Under the pieces are notes generated by a model. The model did not search any database and had not been told where the DNA came from. It saw only the letters and a list, made by a program, of their open reading frames with translations. Positions 14,925 to 15,065 of a DNA stretch of 15,065 nt are shown one piece after another. Every line of letters starts with the position of its first letter. Position 1 is the stretch's first letter. The translations under genes and the position numbers were made by a program. Origin of the DNA: Mesorhizobium sp. Its GTDB lineage: Bacteria; Pseudomonadota; Alphaproteobacteria; Rhizobiales; Rhizobiaceae. The DNA lies in NCBI GenBank assembly GCA_030698645.1, contig JAUYMV010000274.1, positions 1 through 15,065 on the forward strand, read 5' to 3'.

Positions 14925-14953
14925 AGAGTAGCGAAGCGGAGACGGCCGGACAA
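14925..14953 (-). promoter_or_regulatory. Weak candidate tdm promoter
   Basis: TTGTCC (14953-14948) and TACTCT (14930-14925) on the minus strand are spaced by 17 bp, with 4 and 3 matches to consensus. tdm needs its own promoter because a terminator separates it from the upstream tRNA, but the match alone is weak. Confidence 0.25.
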
Positions 14954-14963
14954 GCGGTCGCTC

Positions 14964-14984
14964 TGGGGCGCGATGCACGCCCCA
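14964..14984. other. Small hairpin upstream of tdm
   Basis: TGGGGCG and CGCCCCA form a 7-bp stem with a 7-nt loop, between the tRNA terminator and the candidate tdm promoter. Without a T-tract it is not a terminator by itself; it could be an operator or a backup transcription barrier. Confidence 0.35.
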
Positions 14985-14989
14985 AACGC

Positions 14990-15023
14990 AAAAAAGCCCG
15001 CCAGGCGGACCTGGCGGGCTTTT
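14990..15023 (-). terminator. Intrinsic terminator of the upstream tRNA gene
   Basis: A perfect 14-bp stem (AAAAGCCCGCCAGG paired with CCTGGCGGGCTTTT) closes a CGGA loop, and the minus strand continues as a run of six T. It lies 7 bp past the tRNA end and should stop the tRNA transcript before tdm. The stem ends in TTTT on the plus strand too, so it may work both ways. Confidence 0.9.
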
Positions 15024-15030
15024 CGAAATT

Positions 15031-15065
15031 TGGTTGCGGGGACAGGATTTGAACCTGTGACCTTC
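15031..15065 (-). tRNA. tRNA 3' part, probably initiator tRNA-Met (CAT), cut by the window edge
   Basis: Read on the minus strand, the last 35 nt include a T arm (ACAGG-TTCAAAT-CCTGT), the acceptor strand CCCCGCA, discriminator A and an encoded CCA. An acceptor strand CCCCGCA would pair with CGCGGGG except at position 1-72, the C-A mismatch that marks bacterial initiator tRNAs, and the AAGGTCACAGG variable-loop/T-stem region fits rhizobial tRNA-fMet. The anticodon is outside the window, so identity is not proven. Confidence 0.85.

Noticed and set aside
12529..14931. Open frame of 800 codons on the plus strand opposite tdm
   Set aside because: It is a GC-rich antisense shadow: composition dominated by Arg/Asp/Ala/His/Val, no domain, and the opposite strand encodes a clear Tdm with motifs and a ribosome binding site.
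14878..14991. N-terminal extension of Tdm to 827 residues
   Set aside because: The ATG at 14877 has a strong GAAGGAG; the extension is low-complexity and runs into the tRNA terminator.

Overview
The window is GC-rich DNA, very probably from an alphaproteobacterium of the Rhizobiales (Mesorhizobium/Aminobacter-like). This rests on protein character, dense coding, rhizobial-style intergenic palindromic repeats (RIME-like) and a rhizobial-type initiator tRNA end; the genus is inference. It carries a nearly complete aerobic route for methylated amines: trimethylamine (TMA) to trimethylamine N-oxide (TMAO) to dimethylamine (DMA) to monomethylamine (MMA). TMAO uptake, capture of formaldehyde on tetrahydrofolate (THF) and a candidate regulator are included.

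Layout. Positions 1-506 (minus) hold the start of an unusual Amt-family transporter cut by the window edge. Divergent from it, dmmD-dmmA-dmmB-dmmC (671-4625, plus) encode the heme/FMN/2Fe-2S/THF dimethylamine monooxygenase; a large inverted-repeat element sits between dmmD and dmmA. After a second repeat element comes a small VOC-family protein (4923-5399, plus). It converges on an XRE-cupin regulator (5565-6305, minus) across a third, apparently interrupted, repeat copy. The regulator is divergent from tmm (6533-7876, plus), the flavin TMA monooxygenase, and a palindrome overlaps the predicted tmm promoter. tmm converges on a minus-strand block that reads, in transcription order, tdm (14877-12508, TMAO demethylase), tmoX (12129-11158, binding protein), tmoV (11077-9989, ATPase) and tmoW (9992-8010, fused double permease). 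The right edge has an intrinsic terminator and the 3' end of a tRNA, probably initiator tRNA-Met.

How it works together (established families, inferred for this organism). TmoXVW imports TMAO and Tmm makes it from TMA with NADPH and O2. Tdm splits TMAO into DMA and formaldehyde, and its C-terminal GcvT-like domain can pass the formaldehyde to THF. DmmABC oxidises DMA to MMA and formaldehyde, with DmmD as the THF partner. The Amt-like protein may move ammonium or methylammonium. No gene for MMA breakdown (gmaS, mgs, mgd or mauAB type) is in the window, so that step must be encoded elsewhere. The pathway itself is known from marine Ruegeria and from Methylocella. The less familiar parts are the regulatory palindromes, the odd Amt pore, the apparent duplicated half-domain in Tdm and the repeat elements placed inside the cluster.
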